Source of the DNA: Streptomyces sp. NBC_01428 | GTDB taxonomy: Bacteria; Actinomycetota; Actinomycetes; Streptomycetales; Streptomycetaceae | DNA: 64,000 nucleotides | Assembly: GCF_036231965.1 (NCBI RefSeq) | Contig: NZ_CP109499.1 | Coordinates: 2,294,001 to 2,358,000 of the forward strand | Direction of reading: 5' to 3' | Shown here: positions 55,482 through 64,000 of the stretch, piece after piece | Numbering within the stretch: position 1 is the first letter of the stretch | Layout of the letters: every line of letters starts with the position of its first letter | The notes under the pieces: generated by a model | What the model was told of the DNA's origin: nothing | The model's database searches: none | What the model saw: the letters and a program-made list of their open reading frames with translations, nothing else | Translations under genes and position numbers: made by a program

Positions 55482-55514
55482 GCGTTGCGGGCCTCCACGA
55501 GCGGCCCGCAACGC
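55482..55514 (+). terminator. Protease gene terminator
   Basis: GCGTTGCGGGCC (55482-55493) pairs with GGCCCGCAACGC (55503-55514) with a 9-nt loop, 44 bp after the protease stop codon. Confidence 0.75.
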
Positions 55515-55640
55515 TCCCCATCCACCTCCCGGCCACCCCCGCGTGCCGGCGGACAGCTTCCCCGCAGCGCCCCCTGTCCGCCGGCCCCTCACGTCCCGGC
55601 ACCGTCGCGCTCCGCACGTCCCGTCGCCGTGCGGCGCCGG

Positions 55641-56747
55641 TCAGGGCCGGGCGACCGTCCCGAACCGCACGTCGTGCCCCTCGCCCGGATGCATCGCCGC
55701 GAGCATCCGCTCCCCCTCCGCGACGACCTCGGCACGCCGCCCCTTGGTCAGCTCCCCGAAGGGCTCGACGACGAGCGCGCTCTCCTCCAGCCGCCACAGC
55801 CCGGCGAGGAATCCGTCGACGAGCAGGGTGCAGTAGGCCTGGTTGCCCTGCCAGGCGCGCCCCTTGAGGTCGGCCGGCACGACCCGGGAGCGGTCGGCGT
55901 GGGAGAGCAGCAGGTTGTCGAACTCGGGCAGGAAGCGCGGCGGCGCCGGGATGTCGGCCTGCGGACGGGAGGCGTCGGGGAGGTCGAAGAGTTCCACGCC
56001 GTTCTCGTCGCGGAAGACCAGCAGCTCGGGCCGGAGCCGCTCGAAGACCTCCCGGAGCCGGGTCAGGCCGGCCCACGTCTGCATGTCCTTGACCGAAGCG
56101 GGCCCGTAGGCGGCCAGGTAACGCAGGACGGTCGCGTCCGGAGTGGGGACCGGTTCGGCGGGGCGGCCCAGCCAGTGCTCGGCGGTGGTGAGGGCGACCT
56201 GGCCGCTGCGCCCCCACAGGCCGCGCGGGGTGACCTGCACGAGGGGCAGGGTGCAGCGGGCGGCGACGGAGAGGGCGAACGGGTCGGCGTCCGGCCACTC
56301 GACGAGCAGCGCCTCGCGCAGTTCCTTCATCGTGCGCGGCCCGGCCTCCACCAGTTCACGGCTGATCGCGGCGAGCCGGGCCAGATCGACGCCGGTGAGC
56401 CCCTTGCGGAAGTGGCCCAGCTCCCGGTCGCGGGCGGCCTGCACCAGGGGGCGCAGGGTGAGGGCGTCATCGGCGGTGTGCGTGTGGATCGTGGAGCGCA
56501 TGGTGACGATCCGGACGACGTCGCGCGCGTCCATCGCGGCCGACAGCTCGCCGGGCCGGAAACCGTCCAGCCGGGCGGCGAGCGCGTAGTACGGCGGCTT
56601 CACGTTCTGCGCCTGGAGACCGAGGAGGTGCTCGACGGCCGCGGTCGCGGACAGCGGGGAGCGGCGCAGCAGGAGCTGACGGTCGAGGGTCGCCCGGTTG
56701 AGGGCGCGGGTGCCGAGCACGGGGGCCGTCGTGGTCGTCTTCGTCAT
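55641..56747 (-). CDS. Winged-helix DNA-binding protein (HTH_42, YcaQ/AlkX-like)
   Basis: A 368-residue protein of the HTH_42 family (AlkX/YcaQ-like): LGLQAQNVKPPYYALAARLDGF and a QVTPRGLWGRSGQVALTTAEHWLG segment are typical. Some family members are DNA glycosylases for bulky or crosslink lesions; the family's catalytic QxQ motif is present here as LQAQN. Many Streptomyces paralogues have no known role. The ATG at 56747 (MTKTTTTAPV) begins the conserved part. Single gene, facing the protease. Confidence 0.82.
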   Translation of the reverse strand: MTKTTTTAPVLGTRALNRATLDRQLLLRRSPLSATAAVEHLLGLQAQNVKPPYYALAARLDGFRPGELSAAMDARDVVRIVTMRSTIHTHTADDALTLRPLVQAARDRELGHFRKGLTGVDLARLAAISRELVEAGPRTMKELREALLVEWPDADPFALSVAARCTLPLVQVTPRGLWGRSGQVALTTAEHWLGRPAEPVPTPDATVLRYLAAYGPASVKDMQTWAGLTRLREVFERLRPELLVFRDENGVELFDLPDASRPQADIPAPPRFLPEFDNLLLSHADRSRVVPADLKGRAWQGNQAYCTLLVDGFLAGLWRLEESALVVEPFGELTKGRRAEVVAEGERMLAAMHPGEGHDVRFGTVARP

Positions 56748-56893
56748 GCTCCGCACGCTAGTCCCGCTCGCGGACACCTACGGTCCGCAACTCCGTCGCG
56801 ATCGCGCCGCCGCCGGATGCTCCCAGGCCGTATGCCCCGTATATCCTGCTCAGTGATCACACAGACGTACGGTCGACTCTGGAGGCAGCCGCG

Positions 56894-58147
56894 ATGTCGG
56901 AGCGACGCGCCCGCTCAGCCTCGAAGAACCCGCGCCACCAGCGGGACCGGAAGGACCCGGGCGACACGGCGGGGAACGCCGGGGAGCCGAGGACGTCCGG
57001 GAGCCCCAAGAGCGCCAAGGAGACGCGGAAGTCCGTCTGGCGCCGCGCCCTCGCCGCGCCGTCCCCCGCGCCCACGCGGCCCTCGTCGGCGGACGTCGAG
57101 CCGTCCACGCCCGAGCCCTCCGAGGTCGCCAGCGTCGTCCAGGCCGCGCTGTACCGCGACGGGGTGCGGGTCTCGACCCCGGAGTCCCTCGCCGACACCT
57201 TCCGTGAGCTGCGCGAGCACCCGGACGGCATGGCGTGGATCGGCCTGGCCCGTCCGACCGAGGCCGAACTGCTGTCGCTGGCGGCGGAGTTCGACCTGCA
57301 TCCGCTGGCGGTCGAGGACGCGATGGAGGCGCACCAGCGGCCGAAGCTGGAGCGCTACGGCGAGACGCTGTTCGTCGTCCTGAGCGCCGCCCGCTATCTC
57401 GACGCGGTCGAGGAGGTCGATTTCGGCGAGCTGCACGTGTTCGTGGGGCCGGACTTCGTGATCACCGTCCGGCACGGCGCGGCGCCGGACCTCTCCGCGG
57501 TGCGCCGCCGCATGGAGGACAGCCCCGAACTGCTCCGGCTCGGACCCGAGGCCGTGCTCTACGCGATCCTCGACTCGGTCGTCGACGGCTATGTACCGGT
57601 CGTCTCCGGAGTCCAGAACGACATCGACGAGATCGAGACCGAGGTGTTCCGCGGCGACCCCGCGGTGTCCCGGCGTATCTACGAACTCTCCCGCGAGATG
57701 GTCGAGTTCCAGCGTGCCACCCGCCCGCTCGTCGGCATGCTGCACGGCCTGATGGCCGGCTTCGCCAAGTACGGCACGGACGACGAACTCCAGCGCTACC
57801 TCCGCGACGTCGCCGACCACGTCACCCACACCAGCGAACGCGTCGACGGCTTCCGCCAGGCACTCACGGACATCCTGACGGTCAACGCGACGCTGGTGAC
57901 CCAGCAACAGAACGCGGAGATGCGGGCGTTGGCGGAGGCGGGCTTCGAACAGAACGAGGAGATCAAGAAGATCTCGTCCTGGGCCGCCATCCTGTTCGCC
58001 CCGACACTGGTCGGGACGATCTACGGGATGAACTTCGACCACATGCCGGAGCTCACCTGGCAGTTCGGCTACCCGTTCGCCATCGGTCTGATGGGCGTGG
58101 TGTGTGTGAGCCTGTACTTCATCTTCAAGCGGCGGCACTGGCTGTAG
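56894..58147 (+). CDS. corA: CorA family magnesium/cobalt transporter
   Basis: A 417-residue CorA-type channel. A ~60-residue Ser/Pro/Arg-rich, disordered N-terminal extension is followed by the cytoplasmic funnel domain and two C-terminal membrane helices. The pore motif YGMNF is in GTIYGMNFDHMPELTWQ, and a basic C-terminal tail KRRHWL follows. It forms a pentamer that lets Mg2+ in. No riboswitch is visible upstream. Confidence 0.93.
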   Translation: MSERRARSASKNPRHQRDRKDPGDTAGNAGEPRTSGSPKSAKETRKSVWRRALAAPSPAPTRPSSADVEPSTPEPSEVASVVQAALYRDGVRVSTPESLADTFRELREHPDGMAWIGLARPTEAELLSLAAEFDLHPLAVEDAMEAHQRPKLERYGETLFVVLSAARYLDAVEEVDFGELHVFVGPDFVITVRHGAAPDLSAVRRRMEDSPELLRLGPEAVLYAILDSVVDGYVPVVSGVQNDIDEIETEVFRGDPAVSRRIYELSREMVEFQRATRPLVGMLHGLMAGFAKYGTDDELQRYLRDVADHVTHTSERVDGFRQALTDILTVNATLVTQQQNAEMRALAEAGFEQNEEIKKISSWAAILFAPTLVGTIYGMNFDHMPELTWQFGYPFAIGLMGVVCVSLYFIFKRRHWL

Positions 58148-58239
58148 GGCGGTCCGGGGCCGGCGTGGTACCAGGGCTCACCGTCACCCCGACACCTCGC
58201 AGTCACCCCGTCACCCCGCAGTCGCCCCTCACCTCGCCG

Positions 58240-59178
58240 TCACTGCGCCACCCTGCTGTCGAAGCACTCCTTCGTGTCGCTCGCCGCCGGCAGGAAGCAG
58301 GCCGTGACGACCGCGCCGGGGAGCGTCGCCGTCATCGGCGTGTAGACGAAGGAATCGGTGTCGACGTCGTCCTTGATCTTGGCGCGGCGCACCGGGCTTC
58401 CCGCGCCGTCCGCGCTCATCTCGATCCGGTCGCCGACGCGGGCGCCCCAGGTCCGCGCCCAACTCGCCGCGCACCAGCGGTTGTAGCGCACCTCCATCCA
58501 GGCGCCGGTGGACATGCGGCGGCGGACGAGGGTCTCGGGCTGGGCGCCGCACTTCGTGACCATGGGGCTCAGTCCCTCGCAGGCCGCTCCACGGCAGGTC
58601 GGACGGGTCGGGGGCGTCGCCGCCGACGAGGCCGGCGCGGCGGAGTGCCGCGCGGCGCCGTGGTCGCGGGCCAGTACGACGAGCGCCACCGTCGCCCCCG
58701 CGACGACCACGGCGCACACCGTCGCCAGGACGGCCAGGAGGGTCACCGTCCGACGGCCGGGCGGCGCGGAGACCGGCCGCTGCGGCACCTGGTGAGCGGG
58801 TGGCGCGACCTGGGCGTGGGCCACCGTCGGCGGCGCGCCCGTCGGCCGAGCGGTCGCCTCGGGCCTCGGTGTCGCCGTCGGCCGTGACGGCGACGCCTGC
58901 GGTGCCGTCGCCGCCCGAGGGGCCTCCTTCGCCCGGCCGCTCCATCCGGACTCCGTGATCTCCCAGAGCGCGAGGGCCCGCCCCTCCGGCTCACCGGCCA
59001 GCACGCACAGCTCCCGTACCGCCTGTCGCGGCGGCAGCGCCTTGCCGTTGAGGTAGCGCTCCCAGGACGACCTGCTGTACGCGGTCTTCGCCGCGAGGCC
59101 GGACAGGCTCAGACCGGTGCGTTCCCGCAACGCCCTCAACTCGGAGGCGAGCCGGGCATGTTCGGGCGACGGTGTCAT
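58240..59178 (-). CDS. Membrane-tethered XRE-type protein with DUF2690 domain
   Basis: A 312-residue protein. An N-terminal XRE HTH (residues 8-65: RTGLSLSGLAAKTAYSRSSWERYLNGKALPPRQ), a Pro/Ala/Thr-rich linker (about 80-150), one membrane helix (VTLLAVLATVCAVVVAGATVALVVL) and an outside domain of DUF2690 type with four to five Cys (CRGAACEGLSPMVTKC; VRYNRWCAASWARTWGARVG). The HTH is inside and DUF2690 outside, so it can act as a one-component transmembrane regulator. It overlaps the next protein's gene by 4 bp. Confidence 0.85.
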   Translation of the reverse strand: MTPSPEHARLASELRALRERTGLSLSGLAAKTAYSRSSWERYLNGKALPPRQAVRELCVLAGEPEGRALALWEITESGWSGRAKEAPRAATAPQASPSRPTATPRPEATARPTGAPPTVAHAQVAPPAHQVPQRPVSAPPGRRTVTLLAVLATVCAVVVAGATVALVVLARDHGAARHSAAPASSAATPPTRPTCRGAACEGLSPMVTKCGAQPETLVRRRMSTGAWMEVRYNRWCAASWARTWGARVGDRIEMSADGAGSPVRRAKIKDDVDTDSFVYTPMTATLPGAVVTACFLPAASDTKECFDSRVAQ

Positions 59179-60092
59179 CCCCGGAGGGCCTTCCAGGTGT
59201 GCGGCCCGGCGATGCCGTCCACATCGAGATGCGCCTGCCTCTGGAAACGCTCGACCGCGCCCATCGTCAACGGGCCGAACATCCCGTCGATGCCGCCCGG
59301 TGAGATCCCCGCCCTGCGGAGCAGGCACTGCACCTCGGCCACCTGGGGTCCCGAGTCCCCGTACGCCACGGTGGAGTCGGTGGCACGGCTGTTGCCCGCG
59401 TACCAGCGCCCGTCGGCTCGTTCCAGGTGACAGCTGTACGCGGCCTTCGTGGCGGCCGGCGGCGCCGCGGCGGTGGAGGCGTGCCCGGCGGGCGCCGGTG
59501 CGCCGCCCTTGTCGTCGTCCATGATCCGTACGGCCACGAACACCGCCGCCGACGCGGCGAGCACGAGGGCCACGGAGCCCGAGACAAGGGCGATACTCAG
59601 CGCCCGCCGGGATATTCGGGGTTCTCCGGCGGCCCGCGTCGCGGACGTCGTCACCTGCTCCGGCTCCGGTGCGGCCGCCTCCGCTCCGGCCGGGACCGGT
59701 GCGACCGCTGCCACGGCCGACGGGCCCGCGTCCGTCAGCACCGTTTCCGTCGGGGCGGGTTCCGTGACGGCGTGTCCCGCTGCGCCCTCTTCCGGCGCGT
59801 CCTGCTCCGGCGCGCCCGGCGGCCTGTCCCGCCATGCCGCGACGGCGACCTCGTGCAGGGCGAGGAGCCGGGTCGGGTCCTCACCGCCGATGCGGGCCAT
59901 GGCCTCCACCGCGTCGCGCGGCGGCACCGACCGGCCGCCCAGATACCGCTCCCAGGACTTGGCGCTGTACCCGGTCCGGGCCGCCAACTGCCGCATGGTC
60001 AGTCCGTTGTGGTCCTTCAGCCGGCGTAAGCGCACCAGCAACTGCCGCACGCGCGGGTCGAGTTCCGCAGGCAGCGCTTTCCAACGCGACAT
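59175..60092 (-). CDS. Membrane-tethered XRE-type protein with peptidoglycan-binding domain
   Basis: A 305-residue protein: XRE HTH (residues 22-75: NGLTMRQLAARTGYSAKSWERYLGGRSVPPRD), an Ala/Pro/Glu-rich linker, one membrane helix (ALSIALVSGSVALVLAASAAVFVAV), an outside spacer, and a peptidoglycan-binding domain (VAEVQCLLRRAGISPGGIDGMFGPLTMGAVERFQRQAHLDVDG) near the C-terminus. The HTH is close to that of its partner, so the two probably arose by duplication. It is first in a coupled pair (ATGA) with the DUF2690 protein. It looks like a cell-wall sensor. Confidence 0.87.
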   Translation of the reverse strand: MSRWKALPAELDPRVRQLLVRLRRLKDHNGLTMRQLAARTGYSAKSWERYLGGRSVPPRDAVEAMARIGGEDPTRLLALHEVAVAAWRDRPPGAPEQDAPEEGAAGHAVTEPAPTETVLTDAGPSAVAAVAPVPAGAEAAAPEPEQVTTSATRAAGEPRISRRALSIALVSGSVALVLAASAAVFVAVRIMDDDKGGAPAPAGHASTAAAPPAATKAAYSCHLERADGRWYAGNSRATDSTVAYGDSGPQVAEVQCLLRRAGISPGGIDGMFGPLTMGAVERFQRQAHLDVDGIAGPHTWKALRG

Positions 60093-60408
60093 GTTCCCCC
60101 ACCACGCGTTCCTGATCAGTGGCCATGGTCAGTGCCCCCTGTGCCGTCGCATTGTGCATCAGCGGACACCGGGCCGCACGGCAACGTGGTTGCTGCACTC
60201 AAGTGTCATCCCGTCACGACCGTCACCGCCGTCCCACCGAACCGTCTCTCGGGACGGTGTCCCCGCAGGTCAGCGTGGGGGACGTCCCGTCGTGACCCCA
60301 CTTGCGGCGCACCGCTGGTGCCCCTCGCCCCGCACGCCGCACTCTCGTCTCGCCACCTGCACCACAGCCGTGGAAGGTGTGCTCGACGATCCGAGAGGGA
60401 AACGACGT
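60093..60408. other. Divergent intergenic region
   Basis: This 316-bp gap holds the promoters of the leftward XRE pair and the rightward secreted protein. Short dyads such as CTGATCAG (60111-60118) occur, but I find no convincing operator, RNA gene or small ORF. Confidence 0.6.
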
Positions 60409-60870
60409 ATGCGATCGACAGTCTTGGCCAGGGCCCTGGTGGGTACCGCCGCAGTGATCGGACTCGCCGCCGGCGGCCTGGCGACAGCCGGACCCGGCTT
60501 CGCCGCGCCCGCCCAGACCCCGCGGACCCAGTCCGTCTCCATCCTCGCGACGAACAACCTGGGCCTGAGCACCACGCAGGCCAAGTACGTCCAGTGCTTC
60601 ATGCGGGACGCTCCGGCGAGCTACACGGGCAGCATCGACGGCCAGCTGGGCACCAACAGCTGGAAGGCGATGCAGCGCCACCTCAAGGCGTACTGGAGCT
60701 ACACCGACAGCATCGACGGCGACCCCGGCCCGAACACCATCAAGGCGCTGCAGCGCATGCTCAAGTTCGGCTGGGGCTACAACGACGCCATCGACGGCGA
60801 CCCGGGCGCGGACACCAAGGCCGCGTTCAAGCGGTTCGCGAACGACTTCGCGTCCCTCTACCCGTGCTGA
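60409..60870 (+). CDS. Secreted peptidoglycan-binding protein
   Basis: A 153-residue precursor with a signal peptide (to about 34, GPGFAAP) and a peptidoglycan-binding-like repeat pair: SIDGQLGTNSWKAMQRHLKAYW and SIDGDPGPNTIKALQRMLKFGW, then AIDGDPGADTKAAFKRF. Two lone cysteines (VQCFMRD, SLYPC) probably pair. GAGAGGGAAAC precedes the ATG. No catalytic domain; a wall-binding or inhibitor role is likely. It is divergent from the membrane-tethered XRE pair. Confidence 0.87.
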   Translation: MRSTVLARALVGTAAVIGLAAGGLATAGPGFAAPAQTPRTQSVSILATNNLGLSTTQAKYVQCFMRDAPASYTGSIDGQLGTNSWKAMQRHLKAYWSYTDSIDGDPGPNTIKALQRMLKFGWGYNDAIDGDPGADTKAAFKRFANDFASLYPC

Positions 60871-61035
60871 CCGGTCCGACCGCCGTGTGAACCCCACCCC
60901 GCGGCCCGCTTTCCCGCTCCGGGAAGGCGGGCCGCGCCACGGCGGCCGGGCACAGGCCCCGTGGACATCGCGGCGAGGCCGGACACGGCTCGCCGAGGCA
61001 GGCCCACCCCTCATCGAAGGAGATGTCCCCCGCCC

Positions 61036-62679
61036 ATGGGAAGACTTGCGATCCACGCTCCCGCCGACAGCGAGAGCCTTCGCCACCGGGACCCCGTCCG
61101 CGGCGGCCCGGGGTGGCGGGTCCGGATCGGGACCTTCGCCGCCACCGCGGCGATGCTCTCGGCCGGCGTCCTGCTCGGTGCCGGCCCCGCGGCGGCCGCA
61201 CCGGCGGCGATCAAGCTGACCTCGTCGTCCTGTCCCACCGACATCGTGCAGGGCCAGACGAGCGGCTGCGTCACGGAGCTGCAGAACCTGCTCAACGCGC
61301 ACGGTGCCGGGCTGCAGGTGGACGGCGAGTTCGGGGCGAACACCTACTACGCGGTGCGTGAGTACCAGGCCGCCACGGCGATCGCCGTGGACGGGCGGGT
61401 GGGCCCCCAGACCAAGAGCAAGCTGTACGCGACCGGGGGTTCGGCGCCCGCGCCGGTCAACCTCATGTCCTCCTCGTGCCCGGCGAACGTCGTCAAGGGC
61501 GACAAGGGCGGCTGCGTCAGCGAACTGCAGCGGCTGCTCCGCCACCACGGCTACTCGGTCGAGGTGGACGGGGACTTCGGGGCGGGGACGGAGACCGCGG
61601 TCCGCAGCTTCCAGTCCGCCCACGGTCTGTCGGTCGACGGTCAGGTCGGCGCGAACACCAAGCGGGAGCTGTACGACACCGACGAGTCGCCGTCGACGGG
61701 CCTGGACCTGCGGTCGGCCTCCTGCCCGGCGAACATCGTGGAGGGGCAGAGCGGCGGTTGCGTCGCCACCCTGCAGGCCCTGCTGAACGGCAAGGGCCAG
61801 CACCTCGACGTCGACGGCGGGTTCGGCCCGCAGACCCTGGCGGCCGTGAAGTCCTTCCAGTCCGCGAGCGGACTGTCGGCCGACGGTGAGGTGGGCGCGA
61901 ACACCAAGGCCGCGCTGTACTCGAACATCGGCGGTGGCGGCGGCAGCGGAGCGCCGGCGCCCATCAACCTGAACTCCGGCTCGTGCCCGAGCGAGATCGT
62001 GAAGGGGCAGAAGAGCGGCTGCGTCACCGAGCTGCAGAGTCTGCTCAACCACCACGGTGCCGACCTCGCCGTCGACGGCGACTTCGGGTCGCTGACCGAC
62101 AGCGCCGTGCGGGACTTCCAGGCCGAGAAGGGCCTCTCGGTCGACGGCCACGTGGGCACGAACACCAAGGCGGCGCTGTACGGGGCGGTCACCCCGCCGT
62201 CCTCGCCCGCGCCCGGCGGCGGCTACGCCAAGATCCTCACCGTGGCCGAGGCGGAGGCCGGAACGGTCGAGGGCAGCGCCCGCGCGAACAGCTACGGGTC
62301 CGCCGTGGGCCTGTCGCTGTCCACCGACGACTACGCCTGGTGCGCCACGTTCGTGAGCTGGGTCGGCAAGCAGACCGGAGCCACGTCCTACCGCAACACC
62401 TACGTGTCCGGCTGGGTGAAGCAGGCACGGGCCGGCAACTATCACCTGTCGGTGACGACCAGCCCGCAGCCGGGCGACATCGTGGCCTACGACTGGAACG
62501 GCGGCAACGACTTCACCGGCGGTCACGAGCACATAGGCATCGTGCGATCGGTGTCCGGCTCCAGCTTCACCGCCGTCGAGGGCAACACCGGTAATCCCAA
62601 CGGCGGCAGCGACGGCGTCTACGTCAAGAGCCGCAGCACGAACAGCAATTACGACGTCCTCTTCATCCGGGTCCGCTGA
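61036..62679 (+). CDS. Secreted protein with four peptidoglycan-binding repeats and CHAP amidase
   Basis: A 547-residue exported wall hydrolase. N-terminal signal region with one hydrophobic segment near residues 32-55, then four ~75-residue PG-binding modules (starts near 63, 145, 222, 310). Each has a conserved SCP...GGC pair and the motif VDGxFGxxTxxAV. A linker leads to the C-terminal CHAP domain with the catalytic Cys (DDYAWCATFVSWVG) and His (GGHEHIGIV). It would cleave peptide stems of the cell wall. AAGGAG lies 13 nt before the ATG, a long spacing. Four anchor modules are unusual for one amidase. Confidence 0.9.
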   Translation: MGRLAIHAPADSESLRHRDPVRGGPGWRVRIGTFAATAAMLSAGVLLGAGPAAAAPAAIKLTSSSCPTDIVQGQTSGCVTELQNLLNAHGAGLQVDGEFGANTYYAVREYQAATAIAVDGRVGPQTKSKLYATGGSAPAPVNLMSSSCPANVVKGDKGGCVSELQRLLRHHGYSVEVDGDFGAGTETAVRSFQSAHGLSVDGQVGANTKRELYDTDESPSTGLDLRSASCPANIVEGQSGGCVATLQALLNGKGQHLDVDGGFGPQTLAAVKSFQSASGLSADGEVGANTKAALYSNIGGGGGSGAPAPINLNSGSCPSEIVKGQKSGCVTELQSLLNHHGADLAVDGDFGSLTDSAVRDFQAEKGLSVDGHVGTNTKAALYGAVTPPSSPAPGGGYAKILTVAEAEAGTVEGSARANSYGSAVGLSLSTDDYAWCATFVSWVGKQTGATSYRNTYVSGWVKQARAGNYHLSVTTSPQPGDIVAYDWNGGNDFTGGHEHIGIVRSVSGSSFTAVEGNTGNPNGGSDGVYVKSRSTNSNYDVLFIRVR

Positions 62680-62734
62680 CATCACGCAGCGGCGCCACGG
62701 CTGAACGAGGAGACGGGGGAACGGGGGAAGGCAC

Positions 62735-62763
62735 GGGGCCGGCGGTCGCACACCGCCGGCCCC
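62735..62763. terminator. Bidirectional terminator hairpin
   Basis: A perfect 12-bp stem (62735-62746 with 62752-62763) with the loop CGCAC, between the convergent CHAP protein and oxidoreductase genes. Confidence 0.8.
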
Positions 62764-62775
62764 GTACGCCTGCCT

Positions 62776-64000
62776 TCAGGCGTGTGCCTCGATCGTCACC
62801 TTGACGTGTTTCATCAGGGGCTGGTCGCTCTGGAGGCTGTAGTCGCCGATGGCGCAGAGGACGTTCATCTCCGGCATGTAGCCGGCGGCGCAGCCGCGGG
62901 GGATGTCGTACGGGATGGCGAGGTAGCCGTCGAGGCGGCGGTGGGTGCCGTCCTTGGCGGTGGCGACGATGTCGACCGGGTCGAACTCGGCGACGCCGCG
63001 TTCGCGCATGTCGTCCTCGTTCATGAAGACGAGGGTGCGCAGGTTCTTGATCCCCCGGTAGCGGTCGTTGTCCGAGTAGATGGTCGTGTTCCACTGGTCG
63101 TGGGAGCGCATCGTGCCGAGCGCCAGGGTGCCGGGCGCGGGGACCACGTCGGGCAGGGGCGCGGTGGAGAACTCGGCCTGGCCGCTCGGGGTGAGGAAGA
63201 CCAGTTCGCGGGCGGGCTGTTTGATGCGGAAGCCGAGCGGCAGTCGGACGCGGCGGTTGCAGTCCTCGAAGCCGTCGAGGGTCCGCGCCATCGTGTCGCG
63301 GATGCGGTCGTAGTCCTCGATGTACCACTCCCAGGGGGTTGCGCTGTCGGGGAGGGCCGCGCGGGCCATGCCGGCGATGATGGCGGGCTCGGACAGCAGG
63401 TGCTTCGAGGCGGGGCGCTTCATGCCGATGGACAGGTGGACCATGCTCATCGAGTCCTCGACGGAGGTGCTCTGGATGCCGCCGCGCTGGTGGTCCTTCT
63501 CGGTGCGGCCGAGGCACGGCAGGATGAGCGCGCGCCGTCCGTGCACGAGGTGGCTGCGGTTGAGCTTGGTGCTCACCTGGACGGTGAGGTCGCACGTGCG
63601 GAGTGCGGCGTAGGTGTAGGGGGTGTCGGGCGCGGCCAGGGCGAAGTTGCCGCCCATGCCGACGAACACCTTGACGTCGCCGCGCCGCATGGCCTGGATG
63701 GTGGCGACGGTGTCCATGCCGTGCTCGCGCGGCGGGTCGATCCCGCAGACCTCGCCCAGCCGGTTCAGGAACTCCTCGGCGGGCCGGTGGTCGATGCCGC
63801 ACGTCCGGTTGCCCTGGACGTTGCTGTGGCCGCGCACCGGTGACGGTCCGGCCCCTTCCCGGCCCAGATTGCCGCGCAGCAGAAGGAGGTTGACGATCTC
63901 CCGTACGGTGTCGACGCCGTGTTCGTGCTGGCTGACGCCGAGGCACCAGCTCATGATGGAGCGGTCCGCCTCGCGGTACACCTGTGCGGCCTTGAGGATG
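62776..64000 (-). CDS. FdhF/YdeP family molybdopterin oxidoreductase (C-terminal part)
   Basis: The visible 407 residues are the C-terminal half of a formate dehydrogenase H/YdeP-like oxidoreductase. The reading frame continues past the right edge (from ILKAAQVYREADRS). It shows GNLGREGAGPSPVRGHSNVQGNRTCGID, a bis-MGD-contacting loop, and C-terminal domain motifs TGE/PYDIPRGCAAGYMPEMN. The N-terminal Fe-S part lies outside. Family members are often stress-related or formate oxidoreductases; the true substrate is unknown. Confidence 0.92.
   Translation of the reverse strand, partial: ILKAAQVYREADRSIMSWCLGVSQHEHGVDTVREIVNLLLLRGNLGREGAGPSPVRGHSNVQGNRTCGIDHRPAEEFLNRLGEVCGIDPPREHGMDTVATIQAMRRGDVKVFVGMGGNFALAAPDTPYTYAALRTCDLTVQVSTKLNRSHLVHGRRALILPCLGRTEKDHQRGGIQSTSVEDSMSMVHLSIGMKRPASKHLLSEPAIIAGMARAALPDSATPWEWYIEDYDRIRDTMARTLDGFEDCNRRVRLPLGFRIKQPARELVFLTPSGQAEFSTAPLPDVVPAPGTLALGTMRSHDQWNTTIYSDNDRYRGIKNLRTLVFMNEDDMRERGVAEFDPVDIVATAKDGTHRRLDGYLAIPYDIPRGCAAGYMPEMNVLCAIGDYSLQSDQPLMKHVKVTIEAHA

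Noticed and set aside
60223..62751. 842-codon minus-strand frame opposite the CHAP protein
   Set aside because: A shadow of repeated peptidoglycan-binding modules; the repetitive antisense product mirrors those modules.

Overview
The window is chromosomal DNA of a Streptomyces or very close relative. GC is very high, third codon positions are almost all G or C, GTG starts are common after GGAGG-type ribosome sites, and the products are typical of the genus: IclR, HxlR and LAL regulators, DUF5955, a secreted RNase Sa-like nuclease, chitinase, chitosanase and an S. griseus-trypsin-like protease. The gene order around the purine genes agrees with my memory of the SCO6195-SCO6248 part of S. coelicolor. 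That is recollection, not a search.

The backbone is purine-ring catabolism and glyoxylate assimilation, split into two blocks. Left block (4.8-15.5 kb): allantoicase, allantoinase, an AllR-like IclR regulator, and malate synthase with a MobA-like nucleotidyltransferase. Right block (31.9-45.5 kb): NCS2 purine permease, 8-oxoguanine deaminase, uricase, hydroxyisourate hydrolase, OHCU decarboxylase, a small HTH protein with a thiamine-binding-like partner, hydroxypyruvate isomerase, tartronate-semialdehyde reductase, catalase and glyoxylate carboligase. Together they take 8-oxoguanine or urate through 5-hydroxyisourate, OHCU, allantoin and allantoate to ureidoglycolate. Glyoxylate then goes to malate or, through tartronate semialdehyde, to glycerate. 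Catalase disposes of the peroxide made by uricase. I see no ureidoglycolate-cleaving enzyme and no glycerate kinase.

Two palindromic operator families tie the blocks together. Motif 1 (TTCC-N7-GGAA type, 15 bp) occurs as pairs exactly 21 bp apart before allB/allR, aceB, hyi and gcl, with a variant before the catalase. Motif 2 (TCAACA-N3-TGTTGA type) occurs before allB, aceB, uraD and the catalase. Motif 1 fits the IclR regulator; the binder of motif 2 is unknown.

Other regions. 0-4.5 kb: a lone DesK-like kinase, small membrane protein, RNase, AIM24 protein and SDR. 8.6-12.8 kb: FtsX/MacB-type ABC exporter divergent from a NarL-type two-component system. 15.5-25.5 kb: SelT/W-like protein, HipA-like kinase, GH18 chitinase with a DasR-type site, nucleotidyltransferase, two divergent NIS siderophore synthetases, and a VWA protein with an anchored partner. 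24.8-31.8 kb: two HxlR regulators with a divergent aminotransferase and MFS exporter, thioesterase, and chitosanase with a CsnR-type site. 42-51 kb: small proteins, a hydrolase, a degenerate Mrr-like protein and two AMP-forming acyl-CoA synthetases next to a LuxR regulator. 51-62.7 kb: LAL regulator with trypsin-like protease, winged-helix protein, CorA, and a four-gene envelope cluster (two membrane-tethered XRE proteins, two secreted peptidoglycan-binding proteins). The right edge cuts an FdhF-like molybdopterin oxidoreductase.

Non-coding structure includes a nested inverted repeat at the left edge, a MITE-like 186-bp element next to uricase, a 20-bp perfect hairpin after the catalase, and many convergent-gene terminators. 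I saw no tRNA, rRNA, CRISPR array or intact insertion sequence.
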